This document shows, in pieces, positions 45,067-56,380 of a stretch of DNA of 64,000 bases (position 1 is its first letter; every line of letters begins with the position of its first letter). The notes under the pieces were generated by a model that was given only the letters and a program-made list of their open reading frames with translations, was not told the DNA's origin and did no database searches. The position numbers and the translations under genes were made by a program. Origin of the DNA: Lucinisca nassula (taxonomy: Eukaryota > Mollusca > Bivalvia > Lucinida > Lucinidae); NCBI GenBank assembly GCA_963580285.1, contig OY757010.1, positions 209,592,138 to 209,656,137 of the forward strand, written 5' to 3'.

Positions 45067-45265
45067 AAAGTAAGATAATGCCTTTTTATAACGAGCAGAT
45101 CATTGCAAGAAGTTTAGTTCTCAGCCACGACAGTATTTTTCCGCTAATGTAAGAGACCATTGGGGACCTCAAGAGATGTCTGCCTATTCTTCGTTAGCCT
45201 GTATGACTCTTTTTATTTTCAGAGATAAATGTTAACCTAATTCTGTTGTTTTATACCTCAACGCA

Positions 45266-45890
45266 AGTACGACAATGCTCCAGAGTGGGCTATATCTTCT
45301 TAAGTGACAAGGGAGCGGACATTACAACTGCCTGTTCATCTGGCCACCATTATTGTCCAAGATACTTGTAACCTTTAGAGAATTTGGCGCATTTTACCCT
45401 GCTTTTCAGGTTGTCACGAGAAACAACTACATGCTGATTTTCAGAGTGTGTACGTATCTCTTTTCAGATCGAGTGTTAACGATACCATTTACTGAAAACA
45501 AAGTTCAAAAATTTTAATTTTAATACAAATAAACACTTCTATGGTATTTTCTTCTGAAAAAGACGAGTACTCGTTACTTGAGGATTAATGAAAACACTGC
45601 GCTGCTTCATATGAATGATTTTCATATCCAGAGTGTTGACGAATGGATCGCTGAAATGAACTAAATCCGACGTGTTCATCCATACTACTTCAAGCTTGCC
45701 TAAATTTCTTTTTGCTGACAAAACAATGTAATTTTGCCCGTACTCTGCGATAATAGCTATGTCAAGATTATGCGTAAAATATATGTTTAACACAGAAATA
45801 CTTACCGAAGCGAGAGTTCCTTTCAAGATGGCGACCGCCTTGGTGTAAAATTGTGACGTCATCGTGACGTAGGTTCCCCCCCCCCTTGAC
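45266..45890 (-). repeat. R1 repeat, copy 2 (no SINE)
   Basis: Inverse of 37640-38475. It carries an uninterrupted minus frame of 143 codons (45539-45970) that shares its last 60 codons with copy 1 (for example VNTLDMKIIHMKQRSVFINP). The empty target site for the SINE-D is at about 45402. Confidence 0.7.
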
Positions 45891-45992
45891 TTAAGGACAA
45901 GAATACGTAACACGCGCGTTAACCGCAACATCATTGGATACCAAACAGACGTATTCATTGAAAACGTCATTATTTTTCACTCCAGTGCTGGT

Positions 45993-46384
45993 TAAAGCTG
46001 ACACGATTAATCGTATAATCGATTAATCGATCGATAAATTCCATAAAAATGATTATCATTTCTGATTTGCTTTTAATCGATTACTTGATAGGTACAATTC
46101 ACTACCCAAAGTTAAGCCTAAAATAGCTGGATGAGTGGCAAACAGCGCAGACCCTGATGAGACGCCGCATTTCGCGGCGTCTCATCTGGGTCTACACTGT
46201 TTGTTCAGGCCTGTCTGTTCAAATATACATATGGTAAAGTGAAACATATGGTAAGAGTCATGCTCAGACGGGAAGCCAGACAGGTAAAATAATGACAAAA
46301 ACTTTGGCGATTACTAATCGATGATCGATCGCAATGACATGACTGATAATCGATTATCTTTTCAGCTCCGATTAGCCAGCCCTA
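45993..46384. mobile_element. hAT-type MITE
   Basis: 392 bp flanked by a perfect 8 bp TSD GTGCTGGT (45985-45992, 46385-46392). The ends are TAAAGCTGACACGATTAATC and (minus, right end) TAGGGCTGGCTAATCGGAGC, with ATCGATTAATCGATCGAT and GATAATCGATTATC nearby. An 8 bp TSD is the hAT signature. A TTAA-MITE core (46138-46203) is nested inside. Confidence 0.85.
46138..46203. repeat. TTAA-MITE core, near-perfect palindrome
   Basis: CAAACAGCGCAGACCCTGAT then GAGACGCCGCATTTCGCGGC and the inverse GTCTCATCTGGGTCTACACT. Confidence 0.75.
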
Positions 46385-46810
46385 GTGCTGGTTGAATGAT
46401 ATTAAAATTCTCCAGCTGTATATTGCAAAAATATAATGTAATGGTTTTATTTATTTATTTATTTATTTTATTTTGTTTATTGTGTAGGAAAATCGTCAGT
46501 TCACAACTGCAAGCCCTTTACAGAAATCTTGCAAATAAATAAAACTAATGAACTGCATTATAAGAAAATGATATATAGTATGCACCAGTGATAACTTAAA
46601 AGGTTCAGCATTCTCCCGTAGTCTATTCATAGTCTTCATAGTACCAGATAATCTTACGGTAGAATTTGCGTTCCCCGGCAGTTGATATTAGAGATCAAAT
46701 CCACAGAATTAACAACACTGAAAAAATCTATGTAACCTGTATAACAGAGCCAATTGGAGTCTACTACATTGCTTAGTTTTTCTATAACGATTAATATGAT
46801 TGTCTACATA

Positions 46811-47099
46811 GCAAAGCCTCGCATTTTATCCCTTTTCCTCCACTCGTTTAATAAATCCAATAATACATGAGCACGAATGCAAGATTTTATTTATCGTATG
46901 ACATTTAAAACGCATTTTAGTCACGATTGTTTACAAAAATAGCAATATTAAGCCATTAGTAAACGCGACGTCGTTAAAGAAGTCGTACATGTAACGTTAC
47001 GGGACGTATCTAGCTAATTTGCATATTTAATCCACTAGTTGAATAGCGAAAATATTACATGGCGTTATAACACTCTCAGCGACGTCATATGATAAAAAG
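46811..47099 (-). mobile_element. One arm of the foldback element
   Basis: Matches the right arm of 52828-53700 (CATGAGCACGAATGCAAGAT, GTAACGTTACGGGACGTATC, TTGCATATTTAATCCACTAG), without a partner arm. Confidence 0.7.
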
Positions 47100-47146
47100 T
47101 ATAACTGCTTACTAAGCTAGACTTTCTCACAGGCACCAGAATCTGT

Positions 47147-47330
47147 TTGTGTTTAATGGTGCAGTGGTTACGCTACTCGCCTTGTAAACCAGGGATCGCA
47201 GGATCGATCCCGGGCTTCTCCAGACTTTCGGATGAGTTTTTAAACCGAGGTCCCGTCTCCGTATGACCTTAACTGTTGGTGGGACGTAAAACTAAAACTC
47301 ACTCACTCACTCTGTTTGTGCTAAAAGTAT
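47147..47330 (+). mobile_element. SINE-A
   Basis: A box TGGTGCAGTGGTTACGC, B box GGATCGATCCC, tail GGGACGTAAAACTAAAA plus (CTCA)n. The first 6-8 bases of the head are altered. Confidence 0.85.
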
Positions 47331-47384
47331 TACCACGAATTACCTCCGGCTATATATGCGGGAAATGCTGGAAAATTAATTTTA

Positions 47385-47985
47385 CATTTAGTTTATACTA
47401 ATTTATTTTAGTTCGGCCCCCGCCCATAGGGGCTTGAAGAAATATATGGGCTGCACGATGCTTCCACGCAGAGCTGAATCCGGCCCGCACACTAGTAGTG
47501 GTAAACCGCTTAGAGGATATAAGCCTGTCCAGGAACCGCAGTGCGAGGCGGACCGTCCATGCTAATAAACCCTATTGGTTTCATTGGGCGACAGGGCTTG
47601 AGATGTCATTTCATCTCAATGTCGGGTAAAAGTCCCACAAAATTGGAAGCAACGTCTCCAATATGACCTTTACAGTGTTGACGGGGACGTTAAACCTCAA
47701 ATCAAACAAACAAACAAAAATTTATTTTAGTTCGATTGCGATGAAAGCTTCAAGCTTATTGAATCGCTCTCGAACACTCATTCCGGGTGTTTTCACGCGC
47801 GCGAGAGAGAGGCAGTGGCTTTTACATCACTGCTACCCATTTACACCTGGATGGAGTGGGACAGTGTCATTACGTGTCTTGCCCAAGGACACACCTCGAT
47901 ACCGGTGGCCGGATTCGAACTCACAACCTCTCGATCATAAGTCGAACGCGCTAACCACTGCGCTATCGAGGCTGACAATATTATA
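47385..47985 (-). mobile_element. SINE-F with tRNA head, interrupted by SINE-B
   Basis: On the minus strand the head is AGCCTCGATAGCGCAGTGGT with B box GAGTTCGAATCC. It is followed by GTGTGTCCTTGGGCAAGACA and CCAGGTGTAAATGGGTAGCA, a conserved SINE central domain of the kind reported in MetaSINEs (family assignment from memory). The tail (TTTAGTTTATACTAATTT on the plus strand) is split by SINE-B. Confidence 0.8.
47416..47718 (+). mobile_element. SINE-B inside SINE-F
   Basis: 303 bp, ending in CAAA repeats. TSD AATTTATTTTAGTTCG at 47400-47415 and 47719-47734. Confidence 0.95.
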
Positions 47986-48718
47986 TTTTAAACACATAAA
48001 TGAATTTGCTAATGGTGCCGTTCCAGAAATTATCATTCTGTTTGATCTTTATGTTAGACTTCGGTTTCTAGGAACGTTGACACTTCACACCTGGAATGTT
48101 TACTAATTATGTCAGAGTGTGCCCAAATTAGACAGCCTATACTTCTTTATGCTGCTATAGCTCATATTTCAAGGACTTTCTTCACCTCATTCTAATCAAT
48201 AATAAATACGACACAAAATATCAGTTTTAGAAAAATTCTATGGGCCAGTATATTTGCTTTCGGTAAAAAAGCTTGAAAATCGGCAATTTTTGTCGGATTC
48301 CCATTGCTTTCTACACAAATGATTCTGGTTTTTGTGCTGTCCTCGAGCCTAAACGAACTCGGTTACCTATCTTTTTTATTGCATGTTTCGCTGCAGAATG
48401 GGAAGATATTTTTTAAAAAATTCTATGGAAGAGCCCATTTATGTTTTCTTGACCTTAATTCTATTGCTTAGAAATGCTTCATTGTCACCGACATTAGCAT
48501 CATCATCATCATCATCTGATCGTCGATCAATCAATCACTTAGTCAGTCCACCAATCGATATCTCTTGTTTGTTACAAAAATATGCATTTTACTGGTTTAA
48601 AAGCTTTACAATCTTTTTTTTGCAGAATGTTGGTGTTCCTCTTTTTAATGCAAAGCCATGCCCTAAAACACAAAAATGCAGCTTCTATTGATATGCAAAA
48701 TTTAATCAGTCACGATCA

Positions 48719-49065
48719 CTGCTGTTTTATGTATACATGTTTATGTGTTGCTGTTTTATGTATACATGTTTATGTGTTGCTGTTTTATGTATACATGTTT
48801 ATGCGTTGCTGTATTATGTAAACATGTTTATGTGTTGCTGTTTTATGTATACATGTTTATGTGGTGTTGTATTATGTATACGTTTTTATGTGTTGCTGTA
48901 TTATGTATACATGTTTATGTCCTGCTGTTTTATGTATACATGTTTATGTCCTGCTGTTTTATGTATACATGTTTATGTCCTGCTGTTTTATGTATACATG
49001 TTTATGTGTTGCTGTATTGTGTATACATGTCTATGTGTTGCTGTATTATGTATACATGTGTATGA
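48719..49065. repeat. 29 bp minisatellite, 12 units
   Basis: Unit TGCTGTTTTATGTATACATG followed by TTTATGTGT. Since 29 is not a multiple of three, the reading phase rotates and all three plus frames remain open (Cys/Tyr/Val-rich peptides). Not a gene. Confidence 0.95.
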
Positions 49066-49221
49066 GTCTGAGACTGCTTATAGTTATATTATTATTTTTC
49101 TAGATAAAGGGATATATTTTAATGTACTTACATTTCAACCTGTAGTAAGCAAGTAAAATTGTTGCTTGCATAAGACAGGTGCTTGCCTTTTTGTGATGCA
49201 TAAAACAGGTTGCATGCTGAA

Positions 49222-49292
49222 TAGAGGTGGCCGCTTAGACAGGTTTTTCTGTTTTCAAAACAGAAAAACCTGTCTTAGTGGCCACCACTATT
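49222..49292. mobile_element. Palindromic mini-element, 35 bp stem
   Basis: GACAGGTTTTTCTGTTTT pairs perfectly with AAAACAGAAAAACCTGTC, extended by GGTGGCC on each side. Confidence 0.75.
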
Positions 49293-50207
49293 AAGCAGTA
49301 TTTTTTTGGGTCTGACAAAACATCAATTTTTGCAGGCAGAATGAAAAAAAACATAGACCCAGATAAGGCTGCTCCTGGGTCTATGGTACGGTGTATTAAA
49401 TGATTACCATTCCAGTATATTAAGTTAAGTTTCAGAAACATGTGAACTGTATCAATCATTTGACAGGCTTTCCTGTTCCCGACATTATTTTTGTTTCAGC
49501 AATGTGAGAAAAATAAGGATACAATGTATAATTGGCTGTCATAATTATAGAAAATATACTGCTGGCTCTATCATAATACCATAAATGAGCTGGTGCATGT
49601 CAAAAACCTTCTATATCCTGTAAGATCTGTAGTACGACCAAAGAGGACTTAGATCAGCCTATGTATTTGTGCAGCCTGATCAGAAACATATCTGATAGCA
49701 TGAGCCTTATATGGCCTCTGTGACACCCAAAATCTCTTCCATACTGAGTTGATATGTAGGCTGATCCGAGTCTTTGTTGGTCACTCAGTTCTTATCAGTC
49801 TTAGGACGAAGTGCCCTGATACTCCAAGCTCAGTTTAAAGTATAATTACATAAATCAACATCAGTGACAGTTTTAATCTAAACAATAAATACAACTTACT
49901 GTACACCAGCAGCTTGCCATATTTACATACCTAGGAAGCATGGTGAGCTGGTTAAGAGAATTCAAGAAAAAATACTGCTGATGCGCTCTTTTGCTTAATA
50001 ATTGTGCAAACGCAAAACGATCAGTCTGAACAGTCTGGTTTTCATAGGGTATACTGCATTTTCTCAGGTACCCCAACACACGTCCATGACTGGTTTGTAG
50101 AAAATCCGGGAAACGGTTATTTATAGAAAATTGACACGCTATTCTTATCGATGCATAAGAGTGTTATCTATAGAATCTGTGCTGGAATCATGGGTTGGGG
50201 TTTGCCA

Positions 50208-50273
50208 GAAGTGTAGACCCAGGTCAGACACAGGGTTCTGCAGTGTCTGATCAGGGTCTACACTTTTTGCTTA
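50208..50273. repeat. TTAA-MITE core
   Basis: GCCAGAAGTGTAGACCCAGG...ATCAGGGTCTACACTTTTTG. The preceding 49300-50200 holds no feature I can support. Confidence 0.6.
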
Positions 50274-50647
50274 AAACACACTTAAATTTAAGGGTTTAGT
50301 CTCAAGTCTCAGCCAAGCCTTCACTCTGTATACCAGTACTCTTTTCAAAGCCATTCACTTTTGACAGAGTAGTTACAAGCTGTGGGTTGAAACAACAAGT
50401 AATGAGTGTTAATAGATAGCAAAATTCAGGGTAATTTGATAGGAGTCAGATCTGACTCCCTCAAAAACACTAAGTCCATAGAGTGTTATAGGTTTTGTAG
50501 TTTTCAGGCACAAATGTCGAACTTCGGTGGCTCGAACACCTTAGGGACCTCTCAAAGGTCGAGACAGGGTAGTTCGAGCCACTGAGGGTGACTGCCAGGA
50601 CGCATATTGAGATACAGTTGTACTTTTTTTTCGGTATTCTATAATGA

Positions 50648-50708
50648 AGGTGTATGCTGTGTATACTCATTAGAATCGCCTCAATGAGGCGATTCTAATG
50701 AGTACACA
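50648..50708. repeat. Hairpin of the CACGCC MITE family (core only)
   Basis: GTGTATACTCATTAGAATCG and its near-perfect inverse around CCTCAATGAGG. Confidence 0.75.
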
Positions 50709-50947
50709 CAGCAAACATTTGTAATATAAAAGACGAAAATCTCCTAAATTACCCCGTCTATTTCGTATATAGAGGGTTTCCCTAAGGGCTTGGGAACATG
50801 TTCGACACAGCCATGGTAAACGAGCCATCGGTGTTCGGACCATCGAATTCCACTGTAGTTAAATTTATGTCTCTAAACAGCACCTGTATATATGTTCATA
50901 CGACTTTTCAATTCTATGTAAACACTACTGCCTAGAGAAAATCAAAG

Positions 50948-51170
50948 CAATGTCTGTCAGTGCTTGCTGATGGGTCCATTGTCTCCGAATGTTGGCTGGG
51001 AAAGCAATGTCTGTCACTGGTGCTGGTGGGTCCATTGTCTCCGAGTGTTGGCTGGGAAAGCAATGTCTGTCAGTGCTGGTGGGTCCATTGTCTCCGAGTG
51101 TTGGCTGGGAAACAATATCTGTCAGTGCTGGTGGGTCCATTGTCTCCGGGTGTTGGCTGGGAAAATAATC
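50948..51170. repeat. Four-unit minisatellite, 52-57 bp
   Basis: Units CAATGTCTGTCAGTGCTGGT then GGGTCCATTGTCTCCGAGTG and TTGGCTGGGAAAG. Confidence 0.95.
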
Positions 51171-51221
51171 CTGGATTGAGACTTTGATATTTTCGTTTTA
51201 CCGTTAAATTCGAATTTAAAG

Positions 51222-51287
51222 CAAACAATGTAGACCCTAATCAGTAATCAGACGTAGCATTTTGCGACAGCTGGTCTGGGTCTACTC
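51222..51287. repeat. TTAA-MITE core, decayed
   Basis: AGCAAACAATGTAGACCCTA, then ATCAGACGTAGC and GGTCTGGGTCTACTC. Confidence 0.5.
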
Positions 51288-51639
51288 TCTCTCTCTATAT
51301 ATATAAAGTGGGGTTTTAGGGGGTCAGAATGATAAAGGTGTGTTTTCGTGTTGCCTGCATACGTGCCAAGTCCAGATTTTACGGTTACACAGCACAGTGG
51401 CGTCACAGGAACAAGACCAGCACAGATATAAATAACCTCACATGGATTTTGCACTTGGCCAGCGATAGTCACTTGGACAATAGCAGGTTGGAAGCGTCAG
51501 CAATTAGTAACTTTGGGTTGATTGATAAACACAAAAATATATAACCTAGACCTGGTGGCTCAGTTGTATATGATCAGGACACACAGTTGATCCAAAGGTT
51601 CAGCAACATTATCTCCTGGAGAATTACCAAGGAATCTTG

Positions 51640-52050
51640 TGATGATTGACCATGGAATCTCATGGAGATTGACCATGAAATATTGTAATGATTTACCATG
51701 AAATCTCATGGAGATTGACCATGAAATGTTGTGATGATTGACCATGAAATCTCATGGAGATTGACCATGAAATATTGTGATGATTGACCATGAAATCTCA
51801 TGGAGATTGACCATGAAATATTGTGATGATTGACCATGAAATCTCATGGAGATTGACCATGAAATATTGTGATGATTGACCATGAAATCTCATTGAGATT
51901 GACCATCATTGAAGTATTGTGTAAAGTGACCATGAAATCTCACAGAGATTGACTGTTAAATCTTGTGAAGAGTGACCATTATATGTCATGGACATTGACC
52001 ATGAAATCTCATGGAGATGGACCATGAACTCTCTTGGAGATTGACCATGA
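51640..52050. repeat. 23 bp satellite with 46 bp higher-order unit
   Basis: Two alternating 23-mers: GATTGACCATGAAATCTCAT plus GGA, and GATTGACCATGAAATATTGT plus GAT. Regular for about five 46 bp units, then decaying to the right. Confidence 0.95.
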
Positions 52051-52062
52051 GATGTCATTATT

Positions 52063-52222
52063 TAGAAAAGTGCGTGTGTGTTTGAGCTTTACGTCCTACC
52101 AACAGCTAAGATCATATGGAGACGGGACCTCGATTTAAAGACTCACCTGAAAGTCTGGAGAAGCGCGGTATTGAATCCTGGTTTATGAGGCGATAGCATA
52201 ACCACTACACCACGGAGGCATC
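52063..52222 (-). mobile_element. SINE-A, full length
   Basis: Minus copy from GTTTGAGCTTTACGTCCTAC to CACTACACCACGGAGGC. Confidence 0.85.
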
Positions 52223-52614
52223 TCAATTTTCAGAAGGAAAGGTCCTTACCACCGTGACAATGTGTTTTTGGAGCATAAAAAATATTGTAAAAATCTCCAA
52301 TTGGTTTGCAGTGTTGAAGTTATGATTATACTGGCAGACAGTATATACAGAACTCTCAAGAGGCACAGGCTTTTTAGGTTTATTCTCTTCTGTTACAATG
52401 AAAAGCACTCTGAACTAGGAAGTTATAATAACAGATTTGTTAGCTAACCAATTACATCCTTAATTGGTGGTCTGGTAAAGCTTATTGATGGATGACAGAT
52501 CAATAAAAATCTGAGATTTGTCTTAGTAAAAAAACAACAGAGATCTAAATTGGGCAATGAAAACTCAGTAATCCATATATGCCAAACAACCTATAAAAGA
52601 GGCATTGCCAGTCA

Positions 52615-52822
52615 GTGTAGACTCTGATCAGCCATCAGAGAATCAAGTGTGAATCTGCACTGTTTGCTCTAAAGTACAAACAAATTCTATAACTTAAATA
52701 AAATTAACCGAATTCCCCTTAATATGCTTGTTTTGCTAAGCAAGACTACCCCTACCTTTGCAAACAGTGTGGATCCAGAGCAGAGGGCTTTGATGGCTTC
52801 AAAAGAAGCCAAGCCATCATAT
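52615..52822. repeat. Two TTAA-MITE core fragments
   Basis: GTCAGTGTAGACTCTGATCA...CTGCACTGTTTGC (52615-52667) and TTTGCAAACAGTGTGGATCC with AAGCCAAGCCATCATATCA (52755-52822). 52225-52610 has no recognised feature. Confidence 0.55.
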
Positions 52823-52827
52823 CAATA

Positions 52828-53700
52828 TTTATCATATGACGTCGCGTCTGAGAATGTAATAACGCCATGTAATAAATTCGATAATCCACTAGTGGATTAA
52901 ATATGCAAAATAGTTAGATACGTCCCTAACGTTACACGTACGACGTCCTTAACGACGTCGCGTTTACTTATGGCGGAATATTGACGCTCTTGTAACAGAA
53001 TCATGAATAAAATGCGTTTTAAATGTCATATGAAATAGAATCTTGTATTCGTGCTCATGTATTATTGAATTTATTAAACTCGTTGAGGAAAAAGGATAAA
53101 ATGCTCGGCATAGCCTCGCATTTTATCCTTTTCCTCGACTCGTTTAATGAATTCAATAATACATGAACACTCATGTAAGATCCTCTATATATATACAGTT
53201 TGTTGTTCGGTTTGTGAAATGAATGAATACATCCTACTTGAATACCGAGGGGTATATGGTTTTCGCTTTTCCGTTTGTTTGTAAGTTTGTTCGTTTGTCT
53301 TTCTGTCACATTCGCGGAACTAGGGTCGAATTTTTTTCGTTAAAATTTATATAGTGGATCTTACATGAGTGTTCATGTATTATTGAATTTATTAAACGAG
53401 TTGAGGAAAAGGGGGAAAATGCGAGGCTTTGCCTAGCATTTTATCCTTTTCCTCAACGAGTTTAATAAATTGAATAATACATGAGCACGAATGCAAGATT
53501 CTATTTATCATATGACATTTACACGATTGTTTACAAAAAATGTCATTATTCCGCCGTTAGTAAACGCGACGTCATTAAGAACGTCGTAGATGTAACGTTA
53601 CGGGTCGTATCTAGCTAATTTGCATATTTAATCCACTAATGGATTATCAAAATTATTACACGGCGTTGTTACACTCTCAGAAGCGACGTCATGTGATAAA
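52828..53700. mobile_element. Foldback element with arms of about 350 bp
   Basis: The left arm (52828-53193) and right arm (53346-53700) are inverse copies (ATGACGTCGC, AATCCACTAGTGGATTAAAT, GCTCATGTATTATTGAATTT). Each arm itself contains a smaller palindrome around GCGAGGC(A/T)..GCCTAGCAT. The 152 bp centre has no ORF. Arms of this length are typical of foldback-type or large-TIR non-autonomous DNA elements. Confidence 0.85.
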
Positions 53701-53808
53701 AGACCTTATGAAATAAAGACCCTTTGATGGATTTAATTTATATTCGGCATGCTGGTATTTATCTCTGATACCACCATCCCCATTGGACATGATATGAATT
53801 ATATTATT

Positions 53809-54006
53809 TTAACCCTTATCTCGCTGCATAAATTAATTTAGCCCCACACATTTACATTTCAACCAATCGGATTTCTTGGTGTAATTTATTGATTCAAATT
53901 ACCAAACTGAATGACAGACAGTGAAGATGCTGAACCGATCCATCTGATCCGGATCTTCACTGTTTGCAAAGGTAGGGGTCGTCATGAACAGCAGAATAAG
54001 GGTTAA
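53809..54006. mobile_element. TTAA-MITE, short variant, complete
   Basis: TTAA-CCCTTATCTCGCTG at the left, AGAATAAGGG-TTAA at the right, core AGACAGTGAAGATGCTGAAC...GGATCTTCACTGTTTGC. Confidence 0.8.
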
Positions 54007-54161
54007 AAAATTCAGTTGTCATTCCACATTACCAATGGACTGTATATGGGAAAAGTCAAAGCATTGGCCAGAGGGGTATGTGCCCCAGTTGGACTTTGTC
54101 TAGCTTTTTCAGAAGGACAAGCATTGATTGGTTATTGGCCTTCCCAGGTTCCCAAGTTTCT

Positions 54162-54440
54162 TTAACCAATTTTGTACCAAATGGAGTCTTTCACCTTACA
54201 CAGCATATATAGCAGGAGTTCATTTCAAAATTTAGGGGTGACAGGTTGTGTTATCTGTAAAATCTATTTGGAAAATGGCTGAACTTTTGGGAAACGGTGT
54301 AGGTCCTGTTTAGGCGCCACATTCTGCACTGTTTGCCAGTTATACGTTAAAAATGCGGGTTTCCGGTCTGCGGCTTTCACTGGGCCTGCACTGTTTGCCA
54401 ATTACCCGTTTTTTCGGGTTTCCAGTACACAATGGGTTAA
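54162..54440. mobile_element. TTAA-MITE, long variant
   Basis: TTAACCAATTTTGTACCAAA at the left and AATGGG-TTAA at the right. The core is rearranged, with three partial ACTGTTTGCCA copies. Confidence 0.75.
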
Positions 54441-55021
54441 TGCCACTTGTGGGTTCCGTTTTTTATACCCCTGTCATGAAGTTGGGGAGGGTATATAGTT
54501 GTGTCAATAGAGTTTAGTTCATCATACTTAGTGGTAATCTTCTGGCCTCTGCAACTCCTCCTACAGTGTCCAATAGAAATAAATATTTCTTGTTTTGCAA
54601 AACTATGTGTGTCCCACCAAAGAGTCAGAACTTCGACCTGAAGTTTCGTCCAAAAGACGGGAGAATGGAACTCACAACCAATTTAGACTGCATGGATGTG
54701 TATGCTCTCTTAAACCTCTACTGTTCATTAACCCAATAAGGGATGCTGGCAGACAGTGCAGGCCCAGATCAGACAGCAGAATGATCAGGGCCTTTAGTTT
54801 GCAAAAGGTTTACACAGTTTGTAAAACAGCTTAGCATGACACCCAGAAATAATGAAATTGTAACAGACCTACTAAATTCTATTCAGGACAAAATGTGTTA
54901 ATGATGCCACTTTTTTGACACTGTCAAAGTGTGGAGACTGAAATTATAGATATTTCAGAATGTAGCACCTGATCAAACAGAACCTACAACAGTTATATTC
55001 CCTGTTTTACATGTAGGGAAG

Positions 55022-55268
55022 CGTGCCTCAGTAGCTCTGTTGTGCGTCTGACAGGTGGCCCGGAGGTCCGCTGGAACTGATTATGAACATTCTCTCCCTT
55101 CCGCTGATTCAAAAAGGACAGCTGTCAGTCCTGGCAAAAGAATGTGCATTGATCTGGTTAATTTCTTATTTATTATAAGCTTGCCCAGGAAAAGTGTGGT
55201 TAGGTAAACTGACCGGCTCAACATATAGCCTGCTGATTAATAGTGTTGAGTAGGCTGTTAACCTCAAC
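55022..55268 (+). mobile_element. SINE-C
   Basis: GCCTCAGTAGCTCTGTTGTG head to GTTAACCTCAAC tail; the B box is decayed. Confidence 0.75.
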
Positions 55269-55314
55269 AAAGATTTGAATCCGATACTCTTTTCTGTTCC
55301 TACATTGTGACAGA

Positions 55315-55465
55315 TCTACCCATTGTAGGCGGGAAACCCCTAAAGGGAGCAAACCGTGCAGGCCCAGAGAACGCGTAGGCCTGCCACCCCTTATATGACA
55401 AATGGACTTGCCCAACATATAGCATTAGAAGAGTGCACTAGCATACAATGGCTTAAAGCAGACTT
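55315..55465. mobile_element. TTAA-MITE, shortened
   Basis: CTACCCATTGTAGGCGGGAA, AACCCCTAAAGGGAGCAAAC, and right end AGCATACAATGGCTTAAA. The core hairpin is largely lost. Confidence 0.6.
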
Positions 55466-55933
55466 ACTTAGTGGCGTTTCACATGCCCTTGGCGCTTGAG
55501 GTCAAGGTCTTTTATGTGTTATAGTCTAGAGAAGGTGTGAACAGACAGACAACCCTTTGTTTATTTTAGAGAGAAAAGAAAAGAAAAAAAAAATACCTGA
55601 GTAATTTTTTTTTTTCACTGTCGGCACTGTCTAGCTTCAAATGATAAAAATTGATTTTTTTTTCATGTCAATTTTCTGTTTGTCCTTTGGGCTGTGTAGT
55701 AAAGATGGCTGATAACCAACTGTAGTCTCATGAAACTTGCTGTCTCAGTAGTGTCAAATCATTAAAATGTCATCAGAAATTATTTTCAGGACAGAGAAGA
55801 TGATGCAGTTATATGTGAACCAGCTCAAGACAAAACCTGCAATAAGAATTGTGCGACCAAAGACAAAGATCAGCCAGCGCATGCCACCGTCTGAGCTGGG
55901 TCTTCGCTGACCGCAAAGCTTTAGAGAGGATAA

Positions 55934-56336
55934 TAAACCCTTTTTGTACCAAATGGAATCTTTCTCCTTATATATTTAGAAGCCTCCGTGGTGTAGTGAT
56001 TACGCTACTCGCCTTGTAAACAAGGGGTCGCAGGATCGATCCAGGGCTTCTCCAGACTTTCGGGTGAGTCTTTAAACCGCGGTCCCGTCTCCGTATGACC
56101 TTAGCTGTTGATGGGACGTAAAACTCAAACACTCACTCCTCCTTATACATGGCAGGTGTCCATTTCAAAATTTAGGGATTTCAAGTTGTGTTTTCTTCAA
56201 AACTTATTCGGAAAATGGCTGAACATTTTGCAAACAGTGTAGGCCCTGATCAGACGCCGCTTTCTGCGCGTCCGAGCTGGGCCTGCGCTCTTTGACAGGG
56301 TACCCGTTTTGGGGTTTCTGGTACAAAATGGGTTAA
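55934..56336. mobile_element. TTAA-MITE interrupted by SINE-A
   Basis: Left end AAACCCTTTTTGTACCAAAT (TTAA mutated), right end ACAAAATGGG-TTAA at 56333. The core is TTTGCAAACAGTGTAGGCCC. Confidence 0.8.
55976..56138 (+). mobile_element. SINE-A, full length
   Basis: GAAGCCTCCGTGGTGTAGTG head, GATGGGACGTAAAACTCAAA tail. TSD CTCCTTATATAT (55964-55975) and CTCCTTATACAT (56139-56150). Confidence 0.9.
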
Positions 56337-56380
56337 GGGACAATTAAAAGATATTTGTTTCTTATGTTACAAACATATGT

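Noticed and set aside
48737..49156. 139-codon Cys/Tyr-rich open frame
   Set aside because: Product of the 29 bp minisatellite, which is open in all three phases.
51640..52050. CRISPR-like regular repeats
   Set aside because: Contiguous 23-mers with no unique spacers, in animal DNA; a minisatellite.
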